Shown: one piece after another, positions 7,327-17,415 of the stretch
How the letters are laid out: the number at the start of each line of letters is the position of its first letter
How positions within the stretch are numbered: the first letter of the stretch is position 1
Assembly (NCBI GenBank): GCA_937888775.1
Contig: CALAQT010000140.1
Coordinates: 1 to 25,021, forward strand
Direction of reading: 5' to 3'
DNA: 25,021 nt
Source of the DNA: an uncultured Actinomycetes bacterium
Lineage (GTDB): Bacteria > Actinomycetota > Thermoleophilia > Solirubrobacterales > Solirubrobacteraceae
Position numbers and translations under genes: made by a program
The notes under the pieces: generated by a model
Told to the model about the DNA's origin: nothing
What the model saw: only the letters and a program-made list of their open reading frames with translations
The model's database searches: none

Positions 7327-8744
7327 CGACAACCCGCCGAGACCAGACCGGTCCGGACCGCGAGATCAGAGCGCCACAGACCTTGGGGATCGGCCTTGTC
7401 GCGACACGCGCGCCATTCGCCCAGGCGCGGGTACATCGCGGCGAGCGTCTGGGGCGCCAACCGGATGTCCTTGGTCAGGTAGACGCGGCCGCCGGCCTGC
7501 ACCACCAGCTCGTCGAACTCGTTCAACAGGGCAGCCAGGCCGGACGCGCTCCGCGGCAGATCGAGTGCCAGCGTCCACCCCTCCACCGGAAACGACAGCG
7601 GCGCGCCGTTGGCGGGGCCGAAGTCCTTGAGGATCGCCAGATAGCACGGAACGGCCGACCGGCGGAGCCGTTCGATCACCCGCTGCAACGTCAACTCGCC
7701 GCCGGGTCCAACCACGAACTGGTATTGGAGAAAGCCGCGCCGTCCGTATAGCCGCGGCCACGCGTCGAGCGCGTCAAGCGGGAACATGTGGCTGCCGAAG
7801 TTCTCCACGTGGCCCAGCTGGCGGCGCGGTGAGCTCCGGTACCGATACTCGTTGTAGGCCCTGACGGTCCCGGCCCGCACCAGCCCGCCAGGGAAACTCG
7901 CCGGCACGGTCAGCCGCGATGCAACCGTCGTGCTTCCGCGCGCGCCGGTCAGTCCAGCGCTGGGGAGATGCTCGGCGCGCGTGACGATCCCACGCGCCAG
8001 GCCGGATCCGAGCAGGTCAAGCCATGCGACACGATGCGGGCCGCCCGGCGCCCGCAGCGCTGCAAATGCGTCGTCGAGCTGGCGCACGCGGTCGGTGTCG
8101 ACCGACAGGAGCTCGCTCTGCACCGGGCGGAGCTTCACCCTCGCCCACACGATCACCCCGGTCAGGCCCATCCCGCCGACCGTGGCCTCGAAAAGGCCCT
8201 CGGAACCGCCGGGGACCAGCTCCTGCAGTTCACCGGCCGCCGTCAGCAGACCGAGAGCCTGGACATGGCTTCCAAACGTGCCCGCGATCCCGTGGTTCTT
8301 GCCGTGAATGTCTGAGGCGATCGCGCCGCCGAGCGTGACGTGCTGGGTGCCCGGCACGACAGGAACGACCCAGCCCTGGGGCGCCAGCGCGGCCAGAAGC
8401 TCGCCGATCGTGATCCCCGCCTGCGCGGTGACCACGCCGTCGGCCGCGTCGAGCTCAAGGGACTTGAGGCCGGTGATGTCGAACACCGCGCCCCCCGCCA
8501 GCTGCGCCGCGTCGCCATAGCTGCGTCCCATCCCGCGGGCGATCGCGCCGGCCGAGAGGGGGCTGCCCGACCGCGAGCGTGAGTGCTCGGCGACGATCGC
8601 CGAAAGCTGCTCGAGGTCACGGGGCCGCAGCAGGGACACCGAGGCCGTCTGACCGCCCCCCCAGCCTCCCACCGCGGCCGGCGTCGAGCCGGCCAGAGCA
8701 GTGGGGCGCGGAACGCTGCGCAGCACCGTGTCAGCCAGCGGCAT
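7323..8744 (-). CDS. dprE1: Decaprenylphospho-beta-D-ribose 2'-oxidase DprE1 (FAD-dependent)
   Basis: DprE1 oxidises the C2' hydroxyl of decaprenylphosphoryl-ribose to a ketone, the first half of epimerisation to the arabinose donor. The 473-residue protein has an FAD-binding-4 domain with RGMGRSYGDAA near residues 70-80, VPGTQHVTLGGAIASDIHGKNH, and an ALO-type C-terminal domain. FLQYQFVV, the FGPANGAPLSFPVEGW block, VYLTKDIR and AMYPRLGEW align with mycobacterial DprE1. The cysteine attacked by benzothiazinones (Cys387 in M. tuberculosis, within NxCVDF) is Ala393 here, while the active-site Lys of the TKD motif is kept. Starts at ATG 8744 and GTG 8750 are both possible; either overlaps the ubiA 3' end. 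The cofactor call rests on motifs. Confidence 0.93.
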   Translation of the reverse strand: MPLADTVLRSVPRPTALAGSTPAAVGGWGGGQTASVSLLRPRDLEQLSAIVAEHSRSRSGSPLSAGAIARGMGRSYGDAAQLAGGAVFDITGLKSLELDAADGVVTAQAGITIGELLAALAPQGWVVPVVPGTQHVTLGGAIASDIHGKNHGIAGTFGSHVQALGLLTAAGELQELVPGGSEGLFEATVGGMGLTGVIVWARVKLRPVQSELLSVDTDRVRQLDDAFAALRAPGGPHRVAWLDLLGSGLARGIVTRAEHLPSAGLTGARGSTTVASRLTVPASFPGGLVRAGTVRAYNEYRYRSSPRRQLGHVENFGSHMFPLDALDAWPRLYGRRGFLQYQFVVGPGGELTLQRVIERLRRSAVPCYLAILKDFGPANGAPLSFPVEGWTLALDLPRSASGLAALLNEFDELVVQAGGRVYLTKDIRLAPQTLAAMYPRLGEWRACRDKADPQGLWRSDLAVRTGLVSAGCR

Positions 8745-9834
8745 GAACACCCAACGCGAACAGGCCCACCCACGCAGCGCCCGCCAGCATCAGCCAGCGG
8801 TCGGACAGGACCAGTTCGTCCGGCGCCTCGCCATCGCCTGCTCGTAGGAGTGCTCCGTAGCGCAGCAGACAGGCGGCGAACGGGACGATCGTAAGCAGAC
8901 GCCAGGGAATGCCATGGACGACCGGGAGCTCGAACGCCCACACGCAATAGGCGAACAGGGCCCCGCCCCCGCTGGCCACCAGGATCACCCGCAGACGACC
9001 GAGGGTGTAATGCTCCAGCACGCGCCGGCGACTGGCGCCCGCGCGCTCGGTTCGCAGCAGCTCCGCCTGGCGCTTGCCCGCCGCCACGAACACAGCCGCG
9101 CAGGTGACCACGAGCACGAACCAGCGTGACAGGGTCACCGGTGCAGCGACGCCACCGGCGACCGCGCGCAGCACGAATCCGCCAGCGAGCGCGATCACAT
9201 CGAGCAGCAGCAAGTGGCGCCAGAGCAGGGTGTAGCTGAGCGTCAGCGCCAGATAACCGGCGCCGACCGCCGCCAGCAGCGGGGTGATCAGCGCGCACAG
9301 CACCAGCCCCGCCACGATCAGGCCTAAGCCAAGTGCGGAGGCGAATCGTGCGCTGAGCTCGCCGGCCGCGATCGGGCGAAAGCGCTTACGTGGATGCAGA
9401 CGATCCTCGGGGGCGTCGCGGACGTCGTTGATCGCATAGATCCCCGAGGCCAGCAGGCAGAACGCGACGCAAGCCAGCGCGACCCGAACGGGGACGTCGT
9501 CGCGCCCCAGCGCTCCGGCGGCACCGGGGGCCGCGATAACCAAGATGTTCTTTAGCCATTGGCGCGGGCGCAGTGTCGCCACCGTGGCCCGCAGGCGTCC
9601 GCGTCGACGAGACGTCCGCGCGGTGGCGTCCGTGGCCTCGCCATTTACCTCGCGGACCGGCCCGGGCTCCAGCTTGAACTCCGCGGTGCCCGATGGCAGC
9701 GATGCACCGGCGCCCAGCGACGCGCCCGCCGGCGATGTCCGGCGAGCGAGATTACGCAGCAAAGATCCTCCACTTCTAGCCGGCATCGGTGACAAAGGTA
9801 TGTTTGCAGGCTGAACCCCACCTGTTGAATTCAT
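8731..9834 (-). CDS. ubiA: UbiA-type decaprenyl-phosphate phosphoribosyltransferase
   Basis: This polytopic membrane prenyltransferase should join PRPP and decaprenyl phosphate to give decaprenylphosphoryl-5-phosphoribose, the committed step of arabinose-donor synthesis (Rv3806c type). The Asp-rich motif is N136-D-V-R-D140-x3-D144, followed by HPRKRFRPIAAGEL, the form typical of phosphoribosyl- rather than quinone-type UbiA. About eight hydrophobic helices span residues 97-367. Residues 1-80 are a polar, Ala/Gly/Ser-rich extension longer than I expect for the family. The start is supported by GAGAGG at 9841-9846, six bases before the ATG. It is the first gene of the operon, and dprE1 overlaps its end. 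The 5-phosphate phosphatase of the pathway is not in the window. Confidence 0.92.
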   Translation of the reverse strand: MNSTGGVQPANIPLSPMPARSGGSLLRNLARRTSPAGASLGAGASLPSGTAEFKLEPGPVREVNGEATDATARTSRRRGRLRATVATLRPRQWLKNILVIAAPGAAGALGRDDVPVRVALACVAFCLLASGIYAINDVRDAPEDRLHPRKRFRPIAAGELSARFASALGLGLIVAGLVLCALITPLLAAVGAGYLALTLSYTLLWRHLLLLDVIALAGGFVLRAVAGGVAAPVTLSRWFVLVVTCAAVFVAAGKRQAELLRTERAGASRRRVLEHYTLGRLRVILVASGGGALFAYCVWAFELPVVHGIPWRLLTIVPFAACLLRYGALLRAGDGEAPDELVLSDRWLMLAGAAWVGLFALGVHAAG

Positions 9835-9894
9835 GAAAGACCTCTCAGGTTCTCTTTAGGCTGAAGTGCACGAGTAACTGCAAGGATCGACACG

Positions 9895-11091
9895 ATGCTG
9901 GCCCCGACCAGAGAGCCGATTTCGCGCTCACAGCCCCCATTGCCGCTGCGCCGCGGCCCGATCGGCGAGCCCCGAAAGCCGGTTCGCCGGTTCAGACGGC
10001 TAGCACTGTTGGCGGCCATATTCTGTCTTATCCCCGCCCTGTCCTCATACGTCAAAACGATGGCGGCTCCTTCTGACTCGAGCCTAGGAATCCGGACAGT
10101 CGAGTGGATGCGCGACAACGGAGCCCGGGGGCTCGTCAACAAAGTCGAGAACATCTACTACTCGCTCAACGCCCCAGCGACGGGCGGTCCGGCGTTGCGC
10201 GCGCTGCCTGACCAGCCTGGGGTCTCAACCGCGTCGGCGGCCGGCAAGCACCACAAGCTGAAGGGATATCGGCCGCCGCGGATCCGTTCGGTGATCCACC
10301 CCGCGCTGCCCGGCGAGGGCGTCTGGCGCGCAACGCTCGCGGGCTCACGCGCCGATCCGCCGGTGCTGATCACCAGCTTCCGTCCCAATCCGAGCTATCC
10401 GCAATTGGTGGCGGGCGTCGCGTGGATCAATCATGCGGACACCCATGTACAGCTCTATCCGGGCCGTGTGGAGCCGGCCGTGAATCTGCCATCGCGCGGC
10501 CCGATGGCGGTTCCAACCGAACTGAGGTCGAAGCTCGTGGCGACCTTCAACAGCGGCTTCAAACTGAGCGACTCGGGCGGCGGTTTTGCGATCGGCGGTC
10601 ACGCGTATGCGCCCCTGAAGGACGGACTGGCGACGATCTTGCAGTATCGGGGTGGCCGGATGGACGTGCGGGCCTGGACCGGGGGCCCGGACGTGCCCAG
10701 CACCAGCAACATCATCTACGCGCGCCAGAACCTGCCGTTGATCGTCGATCACGGACGCCCCAACCCGAATCTGTCCGATGGCCCGGCGTGGGGCGCGACC
10801 CTCGGCAATGCGGTCCAGGTCTGGCGTTCCTCAGTCGGGATCGACCGTCACGGTAACCTGATCTACGCGGCCGCCAACTATCAGACGGTCGGTTCGCTGG
10901 CCGCGATCATGATCCGGGCCGGCGCGGTGCGCGCGATGGAGTTGGACATCAATACCTACTGGACCAGTTTCATCACCTACCGCCATCCGGGCGCCGTCGA
11001 TCCGGCGAATCTGCTGCCCAGCATGGACCGCTCTCCCGAGCGTTACCTGACGCCGGATGATCGGGACTTCTTCGCCGTCTACCAGCGCTGA
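9895..11091 (+). CDS. Membrane-anchored phosphodiester glycosidase (NAGPA) domain protein, copy 2
   Basis: This 398-residue paralogue of the 3574-4551 protein has a basic N-terminus and one hydrophobic segment (about residues 36-56) instead of a lipobox, so it is probably a signal-anchored extracytoplasmic enzyme. A linker region to about 150 precedes the NAGPA domain. Shared blocks are FNSGFKL (218-224), RQNLPLIVDHG, WGATLGN and MELDIN (348-353). AAGGAT at 9882-9887, seven bases before the ATG, supports the start. Only 60 bases separate it from divergent ubiA, so the two may share a control region. Family members hydrolyse glycosyl phosphodiesters; its adjacency to the phospho-arabinose operon suggests an envelope substrate, which is inference. 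Confidence 0.87.
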   Translation: MLAPTREPISRSQPPLPLRRGPIGEPRKPVRRFRRLALLAAIFCLIPALSSYVKTMAAPSDSSLGIRTVEWMRDNGARGLVNKVENIYYSLNAPATGGPALRALPDQPGVSTASAAGKHHKLKGYRPPRIRSVIHPALPGEGVWRATLAGSRADPPVLITSFRPNPSYPQLVAGVAWINHADTHVQLYPGRVEPAVNLPSRGPMAVPTELRSKLVATFNSGFKLSDSGGGFAIGGHAYAPLKDGLATILQYRGGRMDVRAWTGGPDVPSTSNIIYARQNLPLIVDHGRPNPNLSDGPAWGATLGNAVQVWRSSVGIDRHGNLIYAAANYQTVGSLAAIMIRAGAVRAMELDINTYWTSFITYRHPGAVDPANLLPSMDRSPERYLTPDDRDFFAVYQR

Positions 11092-11139
11092 GCGGCGCCG
11101 GTACCTCCGGAAGTCGCCGCGCACCGCGGCTGGTTCGTG

Positions 11140-12294
11140 ATGGCGTGCGCCCGCACCCACACCGGCGCTCTACTGCTGACGGGCCTGCTCGGCCTGGTCG
11201 CGTCGGGCTGCGGCACCGCGGCTGCGGCGGGCACCGGCTCGACGGCGTCCGTGGCCGTGGCGGCCCAAGCGTTGACCGTGCCCGAGGGCGCGCCCTTCAC
11301 AGCGTCCAAGAAGCAGGTCCGGGCGCCCACGCCGAAGAGCCCGGCCACGACATCGACCACGACGGCCTCGAGCGCACCGACGACGACCGCGAGCACATCG
11401 ACTACGACCGCCGCGAGGCCGCCTGCCACGCCCAAGCCGCCGTTCGCCGTCGGCGAGCGGACCGTGACCCTCGTCGATCCAAGCCGACTGGTGCGATTTC
11501 CCGGCCGAGCGCCGGAGCCGCGCACGCTCGTGACGGTGATTCGCTACCCCGCTCAGGGTCCGGCGCGGCTCACCGACATCCACGACGGCGCACCACAGCG
11601 TGGCGCCGGCCCCTTCCCCCTGGTGGTGTTCGGTCACGGCTTCGCGGTCACGCCGGCCTATTACGCGCCCTTGCTGCGCGCGTGGGCCAGCGCCGGATAC
11701 GTCGTGGCCGCGCCGGTGTTCCCGCGGGAGAATCAGAACGCGCCCGGTGGACCCGACGAGTCAGACATCGTCAACCAGCCGCGTGACATGAGCGTGGTGA
11801 TCACGAGCATGCTCGCCGCCAACTCCAACCGCTATGCCTTCTTCGCCGGCCTGATCGACCCGCACCGAATCGCTGTCAGCGGACAGTCAGACGGGGGCGA
11901 GACGGCGCTGGCGATCGCGTATGACCGCTTCTATCTCGATCGTCGCGTCGACGCCGCCATCATCCTCTCGGGAGCCGAGCTCCCGGGCGGCGCCTTTGAC
12001 TTCCCTTCCCCCAGCCCGCCGCTGCTGGCCTCCCAGGGCACGGCCGACACGATCAATCAGCCCAAGTACACGTATCAGTTCTTCAACCTCGCGCCCCCGC
12101 CGAAGTACCTGTTGAAGCTGATCGGGGCCCCGCATCTCCCGCCTTACACCTATGAGCAGCCTCAGCTGGGGATCGTCGAGCGCGTCACGATCGCGTTCCT
12201 CGACCACTACCTCAAGCGGCTGCCAGGCTCGCTTTCCCGGATGCTCACCGCTGGACGGGTACCCGGGGTATCGACGATTGCCACCCACACTTAG
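11140..12294 (+). CDS. Exported lipoprotein alpha/beta hydrolase (dienelactone hydrolase/chlorophyllase-like)
   Basis: The 384-residue product has a signal peptide ending at lipobox ASGC with Cys24, then a Thr/Ser/Ala/Pro-rich linker to about residue 105. The catalytic domain shows VVFGHGF (oxyanion-hole region), the nucleophile elbow G-Q-S250-D-G, an Asp candidate in QGTADTI and a His candidate in GAPHLPPYT. This is a serine alpha/beta hydrolase fold, probably an esterase on the outer membrane face; the substrate is unknown. GTG 11137 directly precedes ATG 11140 and either may be used. No Shine-Dalgarno is clear. It lies 45 bases after the NAGPA gene on the same strand and may be co-transcribed with it. 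Confidence 0.85.
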   Translation: MACARTHTGALLLTGLLGLVASGCGTAAAAGTGSTASVAVAAQALTVPEGAPFTASKKQVRAPTPKSPATTSTTTASSAPTTTASTSTTTAARPPATPKPPFAVGERTVTLVDPSRLVRFPGRAPEPRTLVTVIRYPAQGPARLTDIHDGAPQRGAGPFPLVVFGHGFAVTPAYYAPLLRAWASAGYVVAAPVFPRENQNAPGGPDESDIVNQPRDMSVVITSMLAANSNRYAFFAGLIDPHRIAVSGQSDGGETALAIAYDRFYLDRRVDAAIILSGAELPGGAFDFPSPSPPLLASQGTADTINQPKYTYQFFNLAPPPKYLLKLIGAPHLPPYTYEQPQLGIVERVTIAFLDHYLKRLPGSLSRMLTAGRVPGVSTIATHT

Positions 12295-12351
12295 TACTCC
12301 CCACCCCTCAGACGACCGGCGGCGCGTCGAGCTGACGCCCCGGCGGCGCCT

Positions 12352-13008
12352 TCAGCGCAGCAGCGCACGCCCGAACACTGAGAACCCGCCGGCCTGGACG
12401 GCGGCGCCGATGCTCTGGATCTCCAGGTGAGGGTCAGAGAACACGGTGATCGTGGCCAGACCGCCGAACGGCACGTCGGGCGCCACGATCAGCGCGCCGG
12501 CCTGCGCGCGCACCGTAGCGTCGACGGTGGCCGTCACGCCCAGCAGCGTGGCGGTGCCCTGCAGGGTCAGCCCGCCGGCATCGGAAGCGACCGGCGTGAG
12601 CGACTGCAGGATCGGCAGAGCCGCGCGCAGGTCGGCTTCGGTGACTGTGGCGCGGCCGATCAGCTGATCGCCGCGTTTGCTCACGGTCGCGTCGTGCAAG
12701 GTCAGAAGGCCGGTGTTTAACTCGCCCACCCGGGCGTCAACCGTGCCCACGTCGCCGGCCTGGGCCAGCAGGCTGGCGAGGTGCCCCGGGTTAGACGTGT
12801 AGCTGGCCATCCGCACCACCACACGGTCAGCGTGATGCCACAGCAATTCGATCGCCGGAAACGCATCGACCTGGACGGAGAGCACGTCGCCGGTTTTCTG
12901 CAGACGACCGCGGAGGCGCTGGGCGGCGATACCCGGCAGCACAAGCTGGGCGATCGCCAGCGCAATGACCACGACGGCCACGGTTATGAGGACGGCGATC
13001 CGGCGCAC
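12352..13008 (-). CDS. LmeA-like DUF2993 lipid-binding protein
   Basis: The 218-residue protein starts with an uncleaved or cleaved hydrophobic segment (about residues 5-27) followed by QRLRGRLQKTGDVLSVQVDAFPAIELLWHHADRV. This is the DUF2993/LmeA layout of a single export segment and a beta-rich lipid-binding domain. LmeA in mycobacteria binds phospholipid and is needed for mannan elongation of lipomannan. The GTG at 13008 has no Shine-Dalgarno but TAACCT nine bases upstream, so a leaderless mRNA is likely. It is convergent with the hydrolase gene; the 57-base gap holds no clear terminator. The family call is good; the exact role is inferred. Confidence 0.8.
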   Translation of the reverse strand: MRRIAVLITVAVVVIALAIAQLVLPGIAAQRLRGRLQKTGDVLSVQVDAFPAIELLWHHADRVVVRMASYTSNPGHLASLLAQAGDVGTVDARVGELNTGLLTLHDATVSKRGDQLIGRATVTEADLRAALPILQSLTPVASDAGGLTLQGTATLLGVTATVDATVRAQAGALIVAPDVPFGGLATITVFSDPHLEIQSIGAAVQAGGFSVFGRALLR

Positions 13009-13017
13009 GGGGTGGCC

Positions 13018-13023
13018 AGGTTA
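13018..13023 (-). promoter_or_regulatory. Putative -10 element of the DUF2993 gene (TAACCT)
   Basis: TAACCT on the minus strand ends 9 bases before the GTG at 13008, and no Shine-Dalgarno intervenes. The spacing suits a leaderless transcript. Confidence 0.4.
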
Positions 13024-13072
13024 GGTGCTGACGCCACCACGCCGGAGCCTTGGGCCACACGACCTTAAGCGA

Positions 13073-13098
13073 GCAAGGCGCCCGATAGGGCGCCTTGC
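13073..13098. terminator. Hairpin terminator after the hsp20-lon operon
   Basis: A perfect 11-base inverted repeat (GCAAGGCGCCC at 13073-13083, GGGCGCCTTGC at 13088-13098) with loop GATA lies 27 bases past the stop of the 13126-13608 gene. No long T-tract follows. It should separate this operon from the DUF2993 gene downstream. Confidence 0.6.
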
Positions 13099-13125
13099 GC
13101 AAACGACAGGCCTTCCGGTGCGACG

Positions 13126-13608
13126 CTAGGCGGCGCTCACCGGCGTCGCCGGGGGCTCTGCGGGCGAACCGGCCGGCGGCGTGTACTGGAACTCCTCCTC
13201 GGCACCGAACAGGGTGTCCAGGACCTTGGAGCGGAGCGTCTCACTGCCGGCGAGCGCCAGCCCGCCGCCGATCGCCAGGACCAGCAGCTTGCGCCCCAGG
13301 CCAAGGCCCTTGCGAGCCTTCTTCTTCGGCGCGTCGCTGAGCGCTTCGGTGGCGTCGCGGATCGCTTCGAACGCGTGCTTGACGTCGTTCTGGAGCTTCT
13401 TGTCTTCGACCAGCGCCTTGGCGGGAGTCTTGCCGTTCATCAGGCGCTCGTAAGCGCTCTTGGTCGAGTCGATCGCCTGGCGGACGTTCGCACGCAGGTC
13501 GGCGTCCTCGATCAGACGCTGGATGTACGGATTGGCCTTGGTGATGTGGGTGAGGTCGGAGGCGTTGAACGGCACCGCCTTCGCCACCTTCTTACGTTTA
13601 GATGCCAT
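13126..13608 (-). CDS. Helical membrane protein with internal duplication, unrecognised
   Basis: The 160-residue product starts with a Lys-rich stretch, then has two related helical segments: residues 32-56 (LIEDADLRANV and onward) and 66-90 (LVEDKKLQNDV and onward). These share L, E-D, L, V, A, A, E-L positions at a 34-residue offset. A basic stretch (94-106) precedes one hydrophobic segment (107-121), and a Pro/Ala-rich tail ends the protein. A tail-proximal membrane anchor with cytoplasmic helices is the likely form. The ATG at 13608 has GGGAG-type Shine-Dalgarno at 13612-13619; a start 6 codons upstream is less likely. It lies 61 bases after lon and is probably in the heat-shock operon. 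I recognise no family. Confidence 0.85.
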   Translation of the reverse strand: MASKRKKVAKAVPFNASDLTHITKANPYIQRLIEDADLRANVRQAIDSTKSAYERLMNGKTPAKALVEDKKLQNDVKHAFEAIRDATEALSDAPKKKARKGLGLGRKLLVLAIGGGLALAGSETLRSKVLDTLFGAEEEFQYTPPAGSPAEPPATPVSAA

Positions 13609-13669
13609 TGGTCTCCCTCGGGGCATGGGCTCTGTCGAAAGGTCAGCATACGCGATGCAAACACGTCGA

Positions 13670-16092
<2,423 letters not shown>

Positions 16093-16096
<4 letters not shown>

Positions 16097-16551
16097 GGCT
16101 GTTCGCCCGCGTCCTTGCGCCCGATTGGCACCGGGCCCGGGCGCGGCTCACCGTGTAGAAGTGGCAGCTCGACGCGCAGCATGCCCCCCTCGTAGCTGGC
16201 CGAGGCCTGGTCGCCGCGTACCTCGGCCCCCAGCTCGATCACCCGGCGAAAGCGGCCGCGCTCGATCTCGACCTGCTGGTAGACCTCGCCCTCCGGCACC
16301 GCCGGGCCACGCCGTCCGGCCAGGACCAGCTTGCGTCCCTCGATATGCAGCTCGAGCTCATCGATCTCGACACCGGCCAGCTCCGCGGTCACGATCGCGC
16401 GCGGCGGATCGGACACGTAGGAGACATCGACCGCGGGCGAGAACCCGCCTCGCCGCCGCGCCAAGCCGCCACGCTGAAGCACGTCGCCGAACAGTTCGTC
16501 CATCTCCCGGCGCATCCGGTCGAAGTTGGCAAACAGGTCGCGTTCGGGCAT
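16093..16551 (-). CDS. Small heat-shock protein, Hsp20/alpha-crystallin family
   Basis: This ATP-independent holdase binds unfolding proteins in the cytoplasm. The 152-residue product has an N-terminal arm (LFANFDRMRREMDELFGDVL), an alpha-crystallin domain at about 40-130 (PAVDVSYVSDPPRAIVTAELAGVEIDELEL begins it), the GGMLRVELP segment typical of the end of that domain, and a short Pro-rich tail. It is the first gene of an operon with lon. The ATG at 16551 has no Shine-Dalgarno but TAGTCT nine bases upstream, so the transcript is probably leaderless. No CIRCE or HAIR element is visible upstream. Confidence 0.93.
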
Positions 16552-16560
16552 CCCGGATGA

Positions 16561-16566
16561 AGACTA
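16561..16566 (-). promoter_or_regulatory. Putative hsp20-lon -10 element (TAGTCT)
   Basis: TAGTCT on the minus strand ends 9 bases before the hsp20 ATG, a leaderless arrangement. No recognisable -35 was found. Confidence 0.45.
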
Positions 16567-16611
16567 ACGGCGCAGCCGAAGCGGTTAGACGTCTCTTAGG
16601 GTTTGCGAAGA

Positions 16612-16644
16612 GGTTTGTGGCGAAATTGGACGACCGGACAAACC
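16612..16644. promoter_or_regulatory. Inverted repeat between hsp20 and ferritin-like gene
   Basis: GGTTTGT (16612-16618) and ACAAACC (16638-16644) form a perfect 7-base dyad with a 19-base spacer in the 202-base divergent region. It could be an operator for either gene or chance; the centre-to-centre distance of 26 bases is longer than usual for one dimer. Nothing else in 16552-16753 stands out beyond promoter-like hexamers. Confidence 0.25.
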
Positions 16645-16753
16645 GTCAGAAACCGAGTCGTGAGCCCTTAGTAAACCCCGGGGGGGTGATCCAGAACCGC
16701 GGCGGCTGCGTTAAGCGATCGTGAACCTCCATTTACAACTCAAGGAGAACCGC

Positions 16754-17365
16754 ATGACCGACGCACAGCTCGGCGTAAGCCGAGGCCAGTTCATAAAGAA
16801 CGCTGCCAAGGGCAGCGTTGTCCTCGTCGGCACCGGCGGCGTGCTCGCGTCGATGAACGGCGTGGCCTTCGCCAAGGGCGCGACCAAGAGTGATGTTGCG
16901 ACCCTGCAGGTCGCCTTCATTGCCGAGAGTCTCGCAGTCAAGGTCTATACGGCGATCATCGACAACTTCTCGTCGTTCAAGGGCCTTCAGAACAAGGACT
17001 ACTTCGTGGCCGCCCTTCAGAACGAGAAGGACCATCTGGCCTACCTCGGCTCAGCGCTCGGATCAAAGAAGCCGACCGGCTTCAAGCTCCACATCCCCAA
17101 GACGGCCGTTGCCAGCACCAAGGCACTGCTGAAGACGGGCGTAGCGCTGGAGACGGCGTTCGTCGAGACGTACCTCGGCGCGGTCGGGACCCTGAGCTCG
17201 ACCGAGCTCAAGCTCGTCGCCGCGAAGGTCGCCGCGGACGAGGCCTCCCACTTCAGCTTCTTCGACGCCGCCTACGGCGGTCACGGTGTGCTGCCCTCGC
17301 TGCCGTCGACGATCACCGCCAAGCAGGCGGCTGCCGCGCTGACCAAGGGCGGGTTCATCAGCTAG
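16754..17365 (+). CDS. Exported ferritin-like domain protein
   Basis: The 203-residue product belongs to the ferritin-like four-helix group (Ferritin_2 type). Putative di-iron ligands are E58, E91-x-x-H94, E133 or E138, and E163-x-x-H166, the expected E/ExxH/E/ExxH order. The N-terminus (SRGQFIKNAAKGSVVLVGTGGVLAS, positions 9-33) resembles a Tat signal but the second Arg of the SRRxFLK motif is Gly11. The ATG at 16754 is fixed by AAGGAG at 16742-16747. It diverges from hsp20-lon and ends at a terminator, so it is monocistronic. The function may be iron or oxidative-stress related; family members of this exported type are poorly characterised. Confidence 0.85.
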   Translation: MTDAQLGVSRGQFIKNAAKGSVVLVGTGGVLASMNGVAFAKGATKSDVATLQVAFIAESLAVKVYTAIIDNFSSFKGLQNKDYFVAALQNEKDHLAYLGSALGSKKPTGFKLHIPKTAVASTKALLKTGVALETAFVETYLGAVGTLSSTELKLVAAKVAADEASHFSFFDAAYGGHGVLPSLPSTITAKQAAAALTKGGFIS

Positions 17366-17415
17366 CCCCGTTCGGTCCCCCTCCGGCCCTCCCGGAGCGA
17401 ACCGCTGAGCAAACT

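Noticed and set aside
12295..12351. Terminator between the hydrolase and DUF2993 genes
   Set aside because: The GC-rich stretch has repeated GGCGGCGC but no stable symmetric stem.
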